A DNA stretch of 64,000 bases from positions 62,001 through 126,000 of the forward strand of contig SOER01000003.1 of assembly GCA_021646405.1 (NCBI GenBank), in the 5' to 3' direction. Below are positions 1-9,327 of the stretch, one piece after another; the first letter of the stretch is position 1, and every line of letters begins with the position of its first letter. Both the position numbers and the translations under genes were made by a program. This stretch comes from Candidatus Loosdrechtia aerotolerans (GTDB taxonomy: Bacteria; Planctomycetota; Brocadiia; Brocadiales; Brocadiaceae). The notes under the pieces were generated by a model. The model was not told where the DNA came from, searched no databases, and saw nothing but the letters and a program-made list of their open reading frames with translations.

Positions 1-418
1 TGACATGAGGATTGAAGTATTGAACAAAAGGTATCTGCGTTTCTGCGGCATGTTCATATATATGGGCTTCTGAATCTTTCTCAATAAGATCACAGGCCAG
101 TACTATTTCATCTACTATCTCTTCATTTACCTGAACATCTCCCAGCGGTGTATTCCACGATCCACTTGGCCAGATAGAATACGGAGCACCGTTACCTGTA
201 TGGTTTGGCGCTAGTATAACAACCGTATCAGGGATTATAATTCTCGAATACAGGTTCCCTGCAACCCGGCCAGAATACAGATACCCTGCATGAGGAGAGA
301 CAATGCCTAATACAACCTGCTTTGGGCAATCCTTGACGGTGAATCCCTCAATATCGCTCTTTAATTGGTCTGCATCGCTACTATAAAAACTACCTGCCAC
401 AGCAGGTTTCCTTATCAT
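1..418 (-). CDS. MEMO-family protein (AmmeMemoRadiSam system protein B), N-terminal part
   Basis: Only the first 139 residues are inside the window; the gene runs off the left edge. Translation of the minus strand from the ATG at 418 gives an uninterrupted frame starting MIRKPAVAGSFYSS, then SPHAGYLYSG and LAPNHTGNG, which are hallmark segments of the MEMO1 family, including the conserved metal-site-like histidines (SPHAGY, PNHTG). The end of the visible part (HAAETQIPFVQ) also fits the family. In bacteria this family is usually encoded beside an AMMECR1 domain protein and a radical SAM enzyme; those neighbours would lie outside the window. The biochemical role of bacterial MEMO proteins is not settled. 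Family assignment is confident; the activity is unknown. Confidence 0.85.
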   Translation of the reverse strand, partial: MIRKPAVAGSFYSSDADQLKSDIEGFTVKDCPKQVVLGIVSPHAGYLYSGRVAGNLYSRIIIPDTVVILAPNHTGNGAPYSIWPSGSWNTPLGDVQVNEEIVDEIVLACDLIEKDSEAHIYEHAAETQIPFVQYFNPHV

Positions 419-721
419 TGGTATATGGTTATGATGGTATTTTATGATGGCATCACCCCAAAATTCTACCGTTCTTCAAGTCCTTGTGCAGGGAAAACGA
501 TATTAAGTATTTATTTCTTAAGGACAGAGAATTAATAGGAGTATACTGTTTATCATAGAAAACAAATAGCTATAATCAATAGTGTAACATCACTTCTTTT
601 AACAGTCAAACCTCTTTTATAAAATGATTTTTCAATTGAAGATACATGTATTATGGTTTAAAATTTACCTTTTACATAATCTTAATGATCTCAATTTGCA
701 ATTAATTAAGGAGTCTGGATT
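419..721. other. Intergenic region between divergent genes
   Basis: AT-rich spacer separating the minus-strand MEMO gene from the plus-strand PP-loop gene. It must hold promoters for both. I see no convincing hairpin, repeat or small ORF. The only clear signal is the Shine-Dalgarno AAGGAG at 708-713 for the downstream gene. Confidence 0.5.
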
Positions 722-1750
722 TTGGCAAAGGCATTAGCATTATTATCAGGGGGCTTAGACAGTACCTTAGCTATTCGTGTTATCCAAGAACAAGAAATTG
801 AGGTTATTGCTCTCAATTTTGTAACGGTGTTCTGCCGTTGTACATCCCATGGTAATTGTAAATTAGAAGCAGTAAAGGTTTCTGAAAAACTCAAGGTACC
901 AATCAAAGTTATCAACACTACGGAACGGTTCTTAGAGCTTGTCAAAAAGCCCAAGTTCGGATATGGGAAAAATATGAATCCTTGTATCGATTGCCGAATT
1001 AATATCTTCCGCACTGCCGGGGAATATATGAAGGAAATCGGGGCAGATTTTATTATCACAGGTGAGGTACTGGGGCAGAGACCTATGTCACAACGAAAAG
1101 AGGCCATGAAAATAATCGATAGAGAGGCAAACCTTACCGGTTTTGTCCTGAGGCCTCTGTGTGCTAAACATTTGGAGCCCACGATTCCTGAAAAATTAGG
1201 AATTGTGGACAGGGAGAAATTACTTCAGATCCGGGGACGCTCCCGGAAGGATCAGATACAACTTGCAGATGTGTTTCAGATTAAAGATTATCCCTGCTCA
1301 GCGGGTGGATGCCTGCTTACCGATCCTGAGTTTGGACATCGTATGAGGGATCTGGTCCAAACCAGTGACGCTTCGGTTAATGATGTTAATTTACTCAAGG
1401 TAGGAAGACATTTTAGGCTTGATCAGAAAACAAAGGTTATTGTTGGAAGGAATGAAGAGGACAATATACGAGTCGCCACCCTGTCAAAAGAAGATGATCT
1501 TCTGCTCAACTTAGTTGATATGCCAGGTCCTCTTACCCTCATGCGTGGAGAGATTACAGAGGCAAAGATTGAAATTGCAGCACGTCTTACTGCCAGATAC
1601 GGAAAATCTCAATATTTGCCTTTTGTAAAAGTTTCCGTAAAACAAGCAAGGAAAGATGCACCTGTGAGGATCTTAGAGGTTGCCCCAATGAGCCAGGAAG
1701 AAGCAGATAAACGTATAATAAAAAAGATACCTGTTTATAGTGAACATTAA
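722..1750 (+). CDS. PP-loop ATP pyrophosphatase, tRNA thiolation type (ThiI/MnmA-like) with NFACT-R-like tail
   Basis: A 342-residue protein with an N-terminal PP-loop (LLSGGLDSTLA, residues 7-17), the ATP-binding signature of enzymes that adenylate a tRNA base or carbonyl before sulfur or nitrogen transfer. Cysteines cluster at FCRCTSHGNC and CIDC, consistent with a sulfur relay or metal site. The last ~110 residues look like the RNA-binding NFACT-R type domain that follows the PP-loop in a widespread group annotated as thiouridylase-like. The start is a TTG at 722, supported by AAGGAG eight bases upstream; no ATG is better placed. The next gene begins three bases after the stop, so the two are probably co-transcribed. 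Exact tRNA target is not known. Confidence 0.8.
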   Translation: MAKALALLSGGLDSTLAIRVIQEQEIEVIALNFVTVFCRCTSHGNCKLEAVKVSEKLKVPIKVINTTERFLELVKKPKFGYGKNMNPCIDCRINIFRTAGEYMKEIGADFIITGEVLGQRPMSQRKEAMKIIDREANLTGFVLRPLCAKHLEPTIPEKLGIVDREKLLQIRGRSRKDQIQLADVFQIKDYPCSAGGCLLTDPEFGHRMRDLVQTSDASVNDVNLLKVGRHFRLDQKTKVIVGRNEEDNIRVATLSKEDDLLLNLVDMPGPLTLMRGEITEAKIEIAARLTARYGKSQYLPFVKVSVKQARKDAPVRILEVAPMSQEEADKRIIKKIPVYSEH

Positions 1751-1753
1751 ATT

Positions 1754-2911
1754 ATGAAACGAATATTGAAAGAACTATTCTATAATTTTAAAACAACAAC
1801 AAAGAATACTTTTTCGGCATCAAAAAAATCTTTTGTCAAAACCGATAAACAAATGTTCGTTGCTCTCGGGGCTGTGTTTGTCATTTTGATAATAACACTT
1901 GTCTGTTACTGGTTTTTTAAAGAAAAACCTTACTATACTACTTTACTTGCCGAAAAGGATGAATTAATAAAGACGCTAAAATTTACCCGTGACAAGCAAA
2001 AGAAGATATATGAAAATGCTCTAGACGCGTATGAGAAAAAACTAGCAGAAGAATATATCTCAAAATCTGTTTACGACCTTAAGGTCAGTGAGTATGAACA
2101 AGAATTAAACCTGTATAAAACGAACTATATTTCTCATGAGGATCATGAAAATCAAATAAAACTTATAACGCAGCAACTTAAGGAAGATACCCAAGTAGAA
2201 ACAACAGAGGATACATCGAAAGAAGAGGCTGAGAAAAAAATCATTGCTCTGGAACATAAAATTTCCCTTCTCGAGGATAAAAACCTTAGTATAAAAACAT
2301 CCCTCGAAAAGTCCCTGTCATTCATTAAGGGAGAAAAAGAAACATGGGAAAACATGCTCTTATTGGAGAGAAAAAAGGCCCTTATCCCCTCTTTAATTCT
2401 TCCCGAGACAAAACCTAATGCATTACGTAATGATCTCTTTGGGAAATTGGTTGTTTTAAAAGATACATTAAGAAACATTGCAGAGATGAATATTTCTTTA
2501 CGATCTGACACATATTTTGAAATGGGTCTTATCTCGTATTACAATAAGCAATATGATGAGGCAATAGAACAATGGGAAAACGCAATATCTTTAAATAAAA
2601 ATGATATGAGGGCATATATTTGCCTCGGGATCGTATACAACGAAAAAGGTATGTCAAAAAATGCTATCAAAATTTTAAACCATGCCGTTGAATTCAGTCC
2701 TCAATATTCTACACTGCATCTCACGCTTGCCCGTATTTATGAACAACGGGATGCTCTTGATAATGCTATTTATGAATATTCGAGGGTTCTGGAAATTGAT
2801 CCACAGGCAATAGACACCTATAATATCATTGGCAGACTCTATGAAAGGAAGGGATTAAAAGAGGAAGCAAGAAAGGCTTTTGCCCAATATGAAACATTAA
2901 AAAATAAATAA
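1754..2911 (+). CDS. Membrane-anchored coiled-coil TPR protein
   Basis: 385 residues. A single membrane segment lies near residues 34-54 (VALGAVFVILIITLVCYWFF), then a long charged region that looks like coiled coil (about 60-190), and four tetratricopeptide repeats in the last ~135 residues (for example TYFEMGLISYYNKQYDEAIE). This architecture is typical of protein-complex scaffolds anchored in the cytoplasmic membrane. It starts three bases after the thiolase-like gene and ends 57 bases before the convergent peroxiredoxin gene. No enzymatic motif is visible and its partner is unknown. Confidence 0.75.
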   Translation: MKRILKELFYNFKTTTKNTFSASKKSFVKTDKQMFVALGAVFVILIITLVCYWFFKEKPYYTTLLAEKDELIKTLKFTRDKQKKIYENALDAYEKKLAEEYISKSVYDLKVSEYEQELNLYKTNYISHEDHENQIKLITQQLKEDTQVETTEDTSKEEAEKKIIALEHKISLLEDKNLSIKTSLEKSLSFIKGEKETWENMLLLERKKALIPSLILPETKPNALRNDLFGKLVVLKDTLRNIAEMNISLRSDTYFEMGLISYYNKQYDEAIEQWENAISLNKNDMRAYICLGIVYNEKGMSKNAIKILNHAVEFSPQYSTLHLTLARIYEQRDALDNAIYEYSRVLEIDPQAIDTYNIIGRLYERKGLKEEARKAFAQYETLKNK

Positions 2912-2968
2912 TCACTAGTACTAAGGCTTCCAGCTTCCATGAAGAATTGGTAACCATTTTTCACACCA

Positions 2969-3490
2969 CTACGCTCCACCCAGTGTCTTCTTGCCCGGCC
3001 TCCATTCAACCGGACAGAGTTCCCCCGTCTGTAAGGCACTTAATACCCTGAGTACCTCTTCAACACTCCTCCCAATACCTAAATCGTGAATTAGTTGATA
3101 TCTCACTTTTCTTTCCGGGTCAATGATAAATGTTCCTCGCAGTGTAATGCCTTTGTCCTCGATGAGGACCTCATATTTCCTTGAGACTTCTTTTGTAATA
3201 TCACTCAGTAAAGGATAATTAAGGTTTCCAAGTTCTTTGAGCCATGCCTTGTGGGAATATACGCTATCAACGCTTACCCCCAGGACTTGTGCATTCAACG
3301 CCTTAAATTCATTGTCACGTCTTGAGAACTCGGTAATCTCAGTGGGACAGACAAAGGTGAAATCAAGCGGATAAAAGAAAAGAACAATCCATTTTCCCCT
3401 GTATTCATTTAAACCAATATCCTTAAATGTGTCCCCGACAACTGCCTGTAAAGTAAACTCAGGTGCATCCAGTCCGACCCTCACACTCAT
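2969..3490 (-). CDS. Peroxiredoxin, typical 2-Cys (AhpC/TSA family)
   Basis: 173 residues, full length for a short 2-Cys peroxiredoxin. It reduces hydrogen peroxide and organic hydroperoxides in the cytoplasm. The peroxidatic cysteine is C48 in FYPLDFTFVCPTEI, with the conserved Pro, Thr and Cys of the PxxxTxxC motif; the resolving cysteine is C159 in GELCPVEWRPG near the C-terminus, as in typical 2-Cys enzymes. The start ATG at 3490 has an AAGGAG Shine-Dalgarno at about 3499-3504. It is a single-gene unit, convergent with the TPR gene. An AT-rich imperfect palindrome upstream could be a PerR/Fur-type site but is weak. Confidence 0.95.
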   Translation of the reverse strand: MSVRVGLDAPEFTLQAVVGDTFKDIGLNEYRGKWIVLFFYPLDFTFVCPTEITEFSRRDNEFKALNAQVLGVSVDSVYSHKAWLKELGNLNYPLLSDITKEVSRKYEVLIEDKGITLRGTFIIDPERKVRYQLIHDLGIGRSVEEVLRVLSALQTGELCPVEWRPGKKTLGGA

Positions 3491-3511
3491 TTTTCATTCT
3501 CCTTTTTATAA

Positions 3512-3525
3512 ATAATAATTGTTAT
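3512..3525. promoter_or_regulatory. Possible PerR/Fur-like operator upstream of peroxiredoxin
   Basis: A 14-base palindrome ATAATAATTGTTAT with one mismatched pair sits 22 bases upstream of the peroxiredoxin start, where a repressor could block transcription. It resembles the AT-rich PerR/Fur type of site, but the surrounding region is very AT-rich and a chance match is quite possible. Confidence 0.25.
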
Positions 3526-3579
3526 ATAACTATGAATACACATTATAAAAATAAAGTGTCTTTTGTCAACAGTTCTTTT

Positions 3580-3957
3580 TTATTTTTTTATTGTAAAAAA
3601 GGTTAATGCCATTACTTGAAAGATTAATGCAAGTAACAGGTATGCATGGACGTCGCCATTACGATTTAGGTATGCAAAAACGAGCGAGCCAAAAACAAAA
3701 CATTGGATAACGGAGGCAAGGATGTTAAGCCACGAAGCAGGTTCATAGGTCAGGGTTCTATTAATACCTTTTAGTTCATTTAGTAAGGATTCAAGAATAA
3801 AATCCTTCTCTTCATATCCTTTTTCTTTTCTCGTTTTTAATGCCAGACACTCCCTGCAAAGGAGTATTCCACTTTCCTGATATTCCGCATATCCAGAATT
3901 AATATCGTCTCTGGATAAACTCCGTTTACAATTAACACACAATTTAATCTCTAACAT
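3580..3957 (-). CDS. Small membrane protein with N-terminal zinc ribbon
   Basis: 125 residues. Two CxxC knuckles (C7/C10 and C34/C37) form a likely zinc ribbon at the N-terminus; two hydrophobic segments follow at about residues 78-97 and 104-122. No enzyme motif is visible. It lies upstream (in transcription sense) of the peroxiredoxin gene with a 90-base gap. I do not recognise a named family; the layout suggests a cytoplasmic metal-binding head on a membrane hairpin. Confidence 0.65.
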   Translation of the reverse strand: MLEIKLCVNCKRSLSRDDINSGYAEYQESGILLCRECLALKTRKEKGYEEKDFILESLLNELKGINRTLTYEPASWLNILASVIQCFVFGSLVFAYLNRNGDVHAYLLLALIFQVMALTFFTIKK

Positions 3958-4036
3958 ACATATCGATTATTTTTATCTTTGCCTGAGGAAAACGAATATA
4001 GGCGTTACCCTATTACTATCACCTTCATACAGACCT

Positions 4037-5395
4037 TTATTTGAGTCCATATCGGTCTATTTTTCGATAAAGAGTACGTTCACCAATTCCAAGTAATTTT
4101 GATGCGTCTTCTCTGTTTCCGCCTACAGCCGCCAACGTATTTTTAATTAATTCCTTTTCTGCCTCTTCTACTGTCATTCCCGGTTGCAACCATACTGAAT
4201 TTTGCTCTTTATCCTTTCGCTGAATAATATGGTCAGGAATAGTTTCAACATCCAGGATATCTTTTGTACTAACAACAACCATACTCTCAATACAATTTCT
4301 TAATTGCCTTACATTTCCCGGCCATGAATATTTGTACAGAATCTTTCTTGCATCTAGCGATATACCTGATATCTTTCTTTTGTATACCTGTGAAAATTCA
4401 CGGAGAAATGCATCGATAAGCAACGGAATATCTTCTACCCTTTCCCTTAATGCTGGTAATCTGACAGAAACAACGTTTAGTCTAAAATACAAATCTTCCC
4501 GAAATTTACCCTCTTTAATAAGTTCTTCAAGATCTTGATTCGTAGCAGCAATTATGCGGACATCCACCGAGACGGATTCGTTATTACCAATACGGGTAAT
4601 GACACCATCCTCGATTACCCGTAATAATTTTACCTGTGTAGAGAGGGGCATATCACCCACTTCATCAAGAAATAATGTACCACGATGGGCATGTTCGAAT
4701 TTTCCTTTCCTCTGATAGAGGGCTCCTGTAAAAGCACCCTTCTCATGTCCAAAGAGTTCACTTTCGAGGAGGTTTTCAGGAATTGCTGCTGAGTTTAGAA
4801 TAACCAGTGAATTATTTTTCCTGGGGCTGTTAGTATGAATAGTTTTTGCAATAAGTTCTTTACCGGTACCGCTCTCACCAGTAATGAGTACCGTGGCGCT
4901 TGTACCGGAGATCTGTTTAACAATATTCAATACCCTTTGCATCTTTGAACTATTACCAATAATACCTGATAGTCCAAATTTTTCATCCAACCGTTTATGA
5001 AGCTCTTTGTTACTTCTTATAAGGGCTTGTTTTTCAACCAGCTTATTAATTTCTGCACGCAAGTGATTAATATTAATTGGCTTCAAAAGATATGTGGCAG
5101 CACCCTTCTGCATTGCATCAACGGCAGTCTCAATTGTACCATAACCCGTAATCAGGACTACCTCAGCCTCCGGCAATATTTCTTTTGTTGCCTTAAGTAT
5201 TTGCAAACCATCAATATCATGCATAATCAGGTCTGTAACAACAATATCAACCTCCCCCGTTTCAACGATCTTCAGCCCTTCCTTACCGCTTTTCGCAATG
5301 CGGCATCTGTATCCTACTTTCTCCAGAACCTCTGCCGCAGCACTTGCATGCTCTTCTTCATCATCAATAACAAGAATAACGGTATCGTTTGTCAT
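4037..5395 (-). CDS. Sigma-54-dependent response regulator (NtrC/ZraR family)
   Basis: 452 residues with three domains: a receiver (phospho-acceptor D55, acidic pocket D11/D12, conserved Lys in YLLKPI), an AAA+ sigma-54 activator domain (Walker A GESGTGKE, the sigma-54 contact loop GAFTGA, Walker B LFLDEVGDM) and a C-terminal Fis-type helix-turn-helix (REDASKLLGIGERTLYRKI). It should activate sigma-54 promoters when phosphorylated. The histidine kinase gene at 5399-6259 lies three bases upstream in the same direction, so they form a two-component pair. The regulated genes are not obvious here; I found no clean -24/-12 element next to the operon. Confidence 0.93.
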   Translation of the reverse strand: MTNDTVILVIDDEEEHASAAAEVLEKVGYRCRIAKSGKEGLKIVETGEVDIVVTDLIMHDIDGLQILKATKEILPEAEVVLITGYGTIETAVDAMQKGAATYLLKPININHLRAEINKLVEKQALIRSNKELHKRLDEKFGLSGIIGNSSKMQRVLNIVKQISGTSATVLITGESGTGKELIAKTIHTNSPRKNNSLVILNSAAIPENLLESELFGHEKGAFTGALYQRKGKFEHAHRGTLFLDEVGDMPLSTQVKLLRVIEDGVITRIGNNESVSVDVRIIAATNQDLEELIKEGKFREDLYFRLNVVSVRLPALRERVEDIPLLIDAFLREFSQVYKRKISGISLDARKILYKYSWPGNVRQLRNCIESMVVVSTKDILDVETIPDHIIQRKDKEQNSVWLQPGMTVEEAEKELIKNTLAAVGGNREDASKLLGIGERTLYRKIDRYGLK

Positions 5396-5398
5396 AAC

Positions 5399-6259
5399 TT
5401 AATCTTTCAAATCTGTTGGTAACTGTATAGAAAACTTAGTACCCATCCCTTCTTCGCTATAAAGAGAAATCGTTCCTTTATGTTCTTCTATAATACGTTT
5501 TGTTGTTGGAAGACCAAGACCCGTTCCTGTTTTTTTTGTAGAAAAATAAACATGAAATATCTTATCTATATTATCTTTAGGAATACCAGTACCTGTATCT
5601 GTGATATCGATCTGTATATTCTTTTTATCTTTTGATGTACGGATCATAAGTTCCCCACCATTTTCCATTGCTTGTTCTGCATTAATGATAACATTTAAAA
5701 TCGCCTGTTTTACCAGGTTACTATCAATACGACAGGGTAGAAGATGGGCAGCATAATCTTTTAGTATTACGATATTCTTTTGTTTTAATTCCGGTGTAAC
5801 AAAATCAACAACCTCATCGAGAACTTCATTCATATCGCAATTTTCTAATTCCAGTTTTTTCCCCTTAGCGAACCGAAGAAAATCGTTAAGGATCTCTTCC
5901 AAACGTAATATTTCTTTTTGTAAAACCTGTACCTTTCTATATATCCTCTCGCTCTTTTCATCTGTCATGGTCTGTATATCTTCCTTCAAAAGCTGCAGAT
6001 TTATATTGAGCGTACTGAGTGGATTTTTAATCTCATGGACAAGTCCTCCTGCCAGGGTACCAACAAAAGCCAGCCTTTCAGAATTCATCGCTCTTTTTTC
6101 AAGTCCTCTTGTCCTTTCAATAACCCTTTGTATATAGAAAAAGGCAACGGGAATAACCAGAATAACAGATGCGAATGCACCGATTAAATAATAAATCACA
6201 TTTTCCTTTATAAAAAAAGAGCCAGGAAAAAAGACCTGATTGTTCTCCTCCTGGCTCAA
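5399..6259 (-). CDS. Membrane histidine kinase, partner of the sigma-54 regulator
   Basis: 286 residues. One clear membrane segment at about residues 20-45, no sizeable extracytoplasmic sensor domain, then a HisKA dimerisation domain with phospho-acceptor H75 in VHEIKNPLST and a HATPase domain with N-box NVIINAEQAM, G1 DTGTGIP and G2 KTGTGLGL. The short sensor part resembles NtrB/ZraS-type kinases that lost or never had a periplasmic domain. It is co-transcribed with the response regulator three bases downstream and follows the cold-shock gene by 27 bases. Signal unknown. Confidence 0.9.
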   Translation of the reverse strand: MSQEENNQVFFPGSFFIKENVIYYLIGAFASVILVIPVAFFYIQRVIERTRGLEKRAMNSERLAFVGTLAGGLVHEIKNPLSTLNINLQLLKEDIQTMTDEKSERIYRKVQVLQKEILRLEEILNDFLRFAKGKKLELENCDMNEVLDEVVDFVTPELKQKNIVILKDYAAHLLPCRIDSNLVKQAILNVIINAEQAMENGGELMIRTSKDKKNIQIDITDTGTGIPKDNIDKIFHVYFSTKKTGTGLGLPTTKRIIEEHKGTISLYSEEGMGTKFSIQLPTDLKD

Positions 6260-6286
6260 CTAACATACAGTGAGTATCTCTTTATT

Positions 6287-6496
6287 TTAGGAAGCGATAC
6301 GCGTTACTTTTTGGGCTTGTAAACCTTTTGCCCCTTCAACAATATCAAACTCTACCTTTTCTCCATCCTCAAGTGTCTTAAATCCCTCTCCGATAATGTT
6401 TGAGTAGTGAACAAAAACATCACCACCACCCTCCTTTTCAATAAAACCAAAACCTTTTTTTGCATCAAACCACTTAACTTTACCTATTGCCATCAT
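6287..6496 (-). CDS. Cold-shock protein (CspA family)
   Basis: 69 residues, one cold-shock domain. The RNA-binding motifs are intact: [13 protein letters not shown] (RNP1) and DVFVHYSNI (RNP2). It acts as an RNA chaperone. The 192-base gap between it and the upstream pnp gene leaves room for the long 5' leader common in cold-shock mRNAs, though I see no specific structure I would claim. The tight spacing to the kinase gene downstream (27 bases) suggests some read-through into the two-component pair. Confidence 0.95.
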   Translation of the reverse strand: MMAIGKVKWFDAKKGFGFIEKEGGGDVFVHYSNIIGEGFKTLEDGEKVEFDIVEGAKGLQAQKVTRIAS

Positions 6497-6688
6497 ACTG
6501 CTCTCCTATTTGAGTAAATACAACTTAAAACATTACAACATACATCTAAGCTTATTTTTGTTCTTTACGTTTTTCCACCTCCTAAAAACTAAAATATAAT
6601 TAATAAAATACAGGCTTTCCTCCTCCATTTACCTATTTTTTAATAATTAACTTTCAGCTAAATATTACGTAAGTAACACCGGAGAGTT

Positions 6689-8800
6689 TTACACACTTGA
6701 AGGTTCGGATTGTTGTGTTTCTTTGAGGGCAGCTTTTCTACTTAATTTAACCCTTTTCTGATCATCTATTCCAATTACTTTTATCAAGATCTCCTGACCA
6801 ACCTGTACAACATCTTCAACTCTCTCTACATAACTATCGGATAGTTCAGAAATGTGCACAAGTCCGTCATGTCCTGGAAGGATTTCTACAAAAGCACCAT
6901 ATTCTTTTAGAGAAAGAACCTTTCCCATGTATGTTTTGCCAACCTTAACTTCCTCTGTCATGCGCTCAATCCGCATTTTGGCTTTCTGCACCGATTCACT
7001 AAGCATTGAAGAAATTATAACGGTACCATCATCTTCAATCTCGACCTTTGCACCTGTTTCTTCTTGTATCTTTTTGATCATTTTACCCCCGGGACCAATT
7101 ACCATACCGATTTTTTCCGGGTTAATCTTAATATGTGCTAACTTTGGCGCATAGATAGAAATCTCTTCTCTTGGTTCTTCAATTGCCTTTTTGAGCTCTT
7201 GAATTATAGAGAGTCTTCCTTCTTTCGCCTGTATGAGAGCATCCCTGAAGATATTTTCTGTAATCCCGGAGACTTTAACATCCATTTGTAATGCAGTAAC
7301 GCCTTTTTCTGTCCCCGCGACTTTAAAATCCATATCGCCCAGATGATCCTCTGTTCCCAGAATATCTGAGAGGATACATACGGTATCCTTTTCTTTAATT
7401 AAACCCATAGCGATACCGGCAACCGGTGCAGTTATGGGTACTCCTGCATCCATCAGGGAGAGGGTACCACCGCAAACAGTAGCCATGGAGGATGATCCGT
7501 TAGATTCCATAATATCTGAGACAACTCGGATAGTATATGGGAACTTACTCTGTGGCGGCAGCACAGGTTCCAGTGCACGTTCAGCTAGCGCCCCATGCCC
7601 AATCTCCCTCCTGCCTGGTCCACGCAACGGTTTTACTTCACCTACACAGAAAGGTGGAAAATTGTAATCCAACATAAATTTTTTTGAATATTCATCCTCA
7701 AGGGTATCTACCTTTTGCTCATCCATAGGTGTACCAAGCGTCGTTACAACAATGGCTTGTGTCTCACCCCTTGTAAATAAGGCAGAACCGTGAGTTCTCG
7801 GCAACATTCCTACCTCGCAGGTAATAGGACGTATATCTTTTACCCCACGCCCATCTGGCCTTTTATTTTCTTTTACGATTTGATCACGAACTACAAGCAT
7901 TTCTATCTCTTCAAAGATTATTTTAACTGCCTTTTCCGAAGGGGCACCTTCATTATCAGTACAATACTCATGAATTATTTGCTTCTGTAATTCGTTCAGT
8001 GCCTGCTTTCGCTCATGTTTTCCGGGTACTACATTCCTTTCCGCTATTTGCGCATAGTACTTGTTCTTAATTTCTTCAATAAGTGCCACATCTACTTTTG
8101 AAGGTGGAACAGGCTGTTTTTCTTTTCTATATTCAGATAATAACTCCTTCTGAAGTTCTATAATTTCTTTGATAAAGATATGGCCAAACATAATAGCATC
8201 CACCATCAGCTCTTCAGGAACCTCTTTACTGGATGCCTCAACCATGGTAACAGCATCTTCTGTTCCTGATACCACCAGGTCCATACTACTCACGGCCAGT
8301 TCCGAATGGGTAGGATTCACCACAAAATTCCCATCAACCAAACCAACCCTTACAGATCCTGTTGGCCCATAAAACGGGATACTCGAAACGGATAAAGCAG
8401 CAGATGAACCTACCATTGCAAAGATATCCGGATCGTTTTCTTTATCTGCGGAAAGAACCATGGACATAATTTGAACTTCATTAAGGTATGTTTCTGGGAA
8501 GAGTGGTCTGATAGGGCGGTCTATTAACCGCATGGTTAATATTTCTTTATTGGTAGGTTTTCCTTCTCTTTTATAAAATCCCCCCGGAAATTTTCCCGCC
8601 GCATATACTTTTTCTCTGTAATCAACGGTGAGAGGGAAAAAACTTGCTTCTTCATTTGCTTCTGCCGAAACAGCCGTACATAAGACTACAGTATCTCCAT
8701 ATCGAACTATTGCTGCACCATCGGCCTGTTTTGCAACCTTGCCTACCTCTATACTCAGCATTCTTTTGCCGATCATTCTTTCTACTTTACAATAAGACAT
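6689..8800 (-). CDS. pnp: Polyribonucleotide nucleotidyltransferase (PNPase)
   Basis: 703 residues, standard length. Two RNase PH-like domains are visible (for example GRGVKDIRPI, then GPGRREIGHGALAERAL in the second core), followed by a KH domain (GMVIGPGGKMIKKI) and an S1 domain (YMGKVLSLKEYGAFVE). The enzyme degrades RNA phosphorolytically from the 3' end and is part of the degradosome. It lies downstream of rpsO, the arrangement found across bacteria. Start ATG at 8800; an alternative Met at residue 9 (ERMIGKR) is possible. Confidence 0.97.
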   Translation of the reverse strand: MSYCKVERMIGKRMLSIEVGKVAKQADGAAIVRYGDTVVLCTAVSAEANEEASFFPLTVDYREKVYAAGKFPGGFYKREGKPTNKEILTMRLIDRPIRPLFPETYLNEVQIMSMVLSADKENDPDIFAMVGSSAALSVSSIPFYGPTGSVRVGLVDGNFVVNPTHSELAVSSMDLVVSGTEDAVTMVEASSKEVPEELMVDAIMFGHIFIKEIIELQKELLSEYRKEKQPVPPSKVDVALIEEIKNKYYAQIAERNVVPGKHERKQALNELQKQIIHEYCTDNEGAPSEKAVKIIFEEIEMLVVRDQIVKENKRPDGRGVKDIRPITCEVGMLPRTHGSALFTRGETQAIVVTTLGTPMDEQKVDTLEDEYSKKFMLDYNFPPFCVGEVKPLRGPGRREIGHGALAERALEPVLPPQSKFPYTIRVVSDIMESNGSSSMATVCGGTLSLMDAGVPITAPVAGIAMGLIKEKDTVCILSDILGTEDHLGDMDFKVAGTEKGVTALQMDVKVSGITENIFRDALIQAKEGRLSIIQELKKAIEEPREEISIYAPKLAHIKINPEKIGMVIGPGGKMIKKIQEETGAKVEIEDDGTVIISSMLSESVQKAKMRIERMTEEVKVGKTYMGKVLSLKEYGAFVEILPGHDGLVHISELSDSYVERVEDVVQVGQEILIKVIGIDDQKRVKLSRKAALKETQQSEPSSV

Positions 8801-8912
8801 TTGTTACCTCCAACTTCGCTTGTTTCCTACTTTTTTCCTTCGACCAGCAAAAGGAATGGACAATTTTTTTTTATACATTTTTGATTAGTCTACAAATCCT
8901 CCTCAAGATTAA

Positions 8913-9179
8913 TTATTTTCGAATACCAAGCTTACCGATAATATTCTTGTATCTTTCGTTGTTCTTTTTTGATAAATATTTCAGTAATGCTGATCTACGC
9001 CCGACCATTTTTAATAACCCCCTGCGAGAAGTGTGATCCTTTTTATGTTCCCTGAGATGACTACTTAAATGATTAATGCGCTCTGTTAATAATCCTATCT
9101 GCACCTCTGGCGAACCTGTATCATTCTCATGAGTTTTAAGGTCACTAATAAGCCGTTGTTTCACTTCTTTACTTATCAT
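8913..9179 (-). CDS. rpsO: 30S ribosomal protein S15
   Basis: 88 residues, within one residue of the usual length. The family signature is clear: [19 protein letters not shown] and [17 protein letters not shown]15 binds the central domain of 16S rRNA early in 30S assembly. It precedes pnp by 112 bases in the same direction; in enterobacteria rpsO mRNA folds to allow S15 autoregulation, which I cannot judge here. Confidence 0.97.
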   Translation of the reverse strand: MISKEVKQRLISDLKTHENDTGSPEVQIGLLTERINHLSSHLREHKKDHTSRRGLLKMVGRRSALLKYLSKKNNERYKNIIGKLGIRK

Positions 9180-9327
9180 TTAAACAAATTCCTTATGAAG
9201 AATAAAAATTTCAGAGTACTTAGTTTTCCTATAACTATCTCATTGCTGATCAACATATCACAATTTGGCAATATTATTATATTTTTTATACTATAGCAAA
9301 ATTAGACCTTTTTTTGCAACAAAAAAT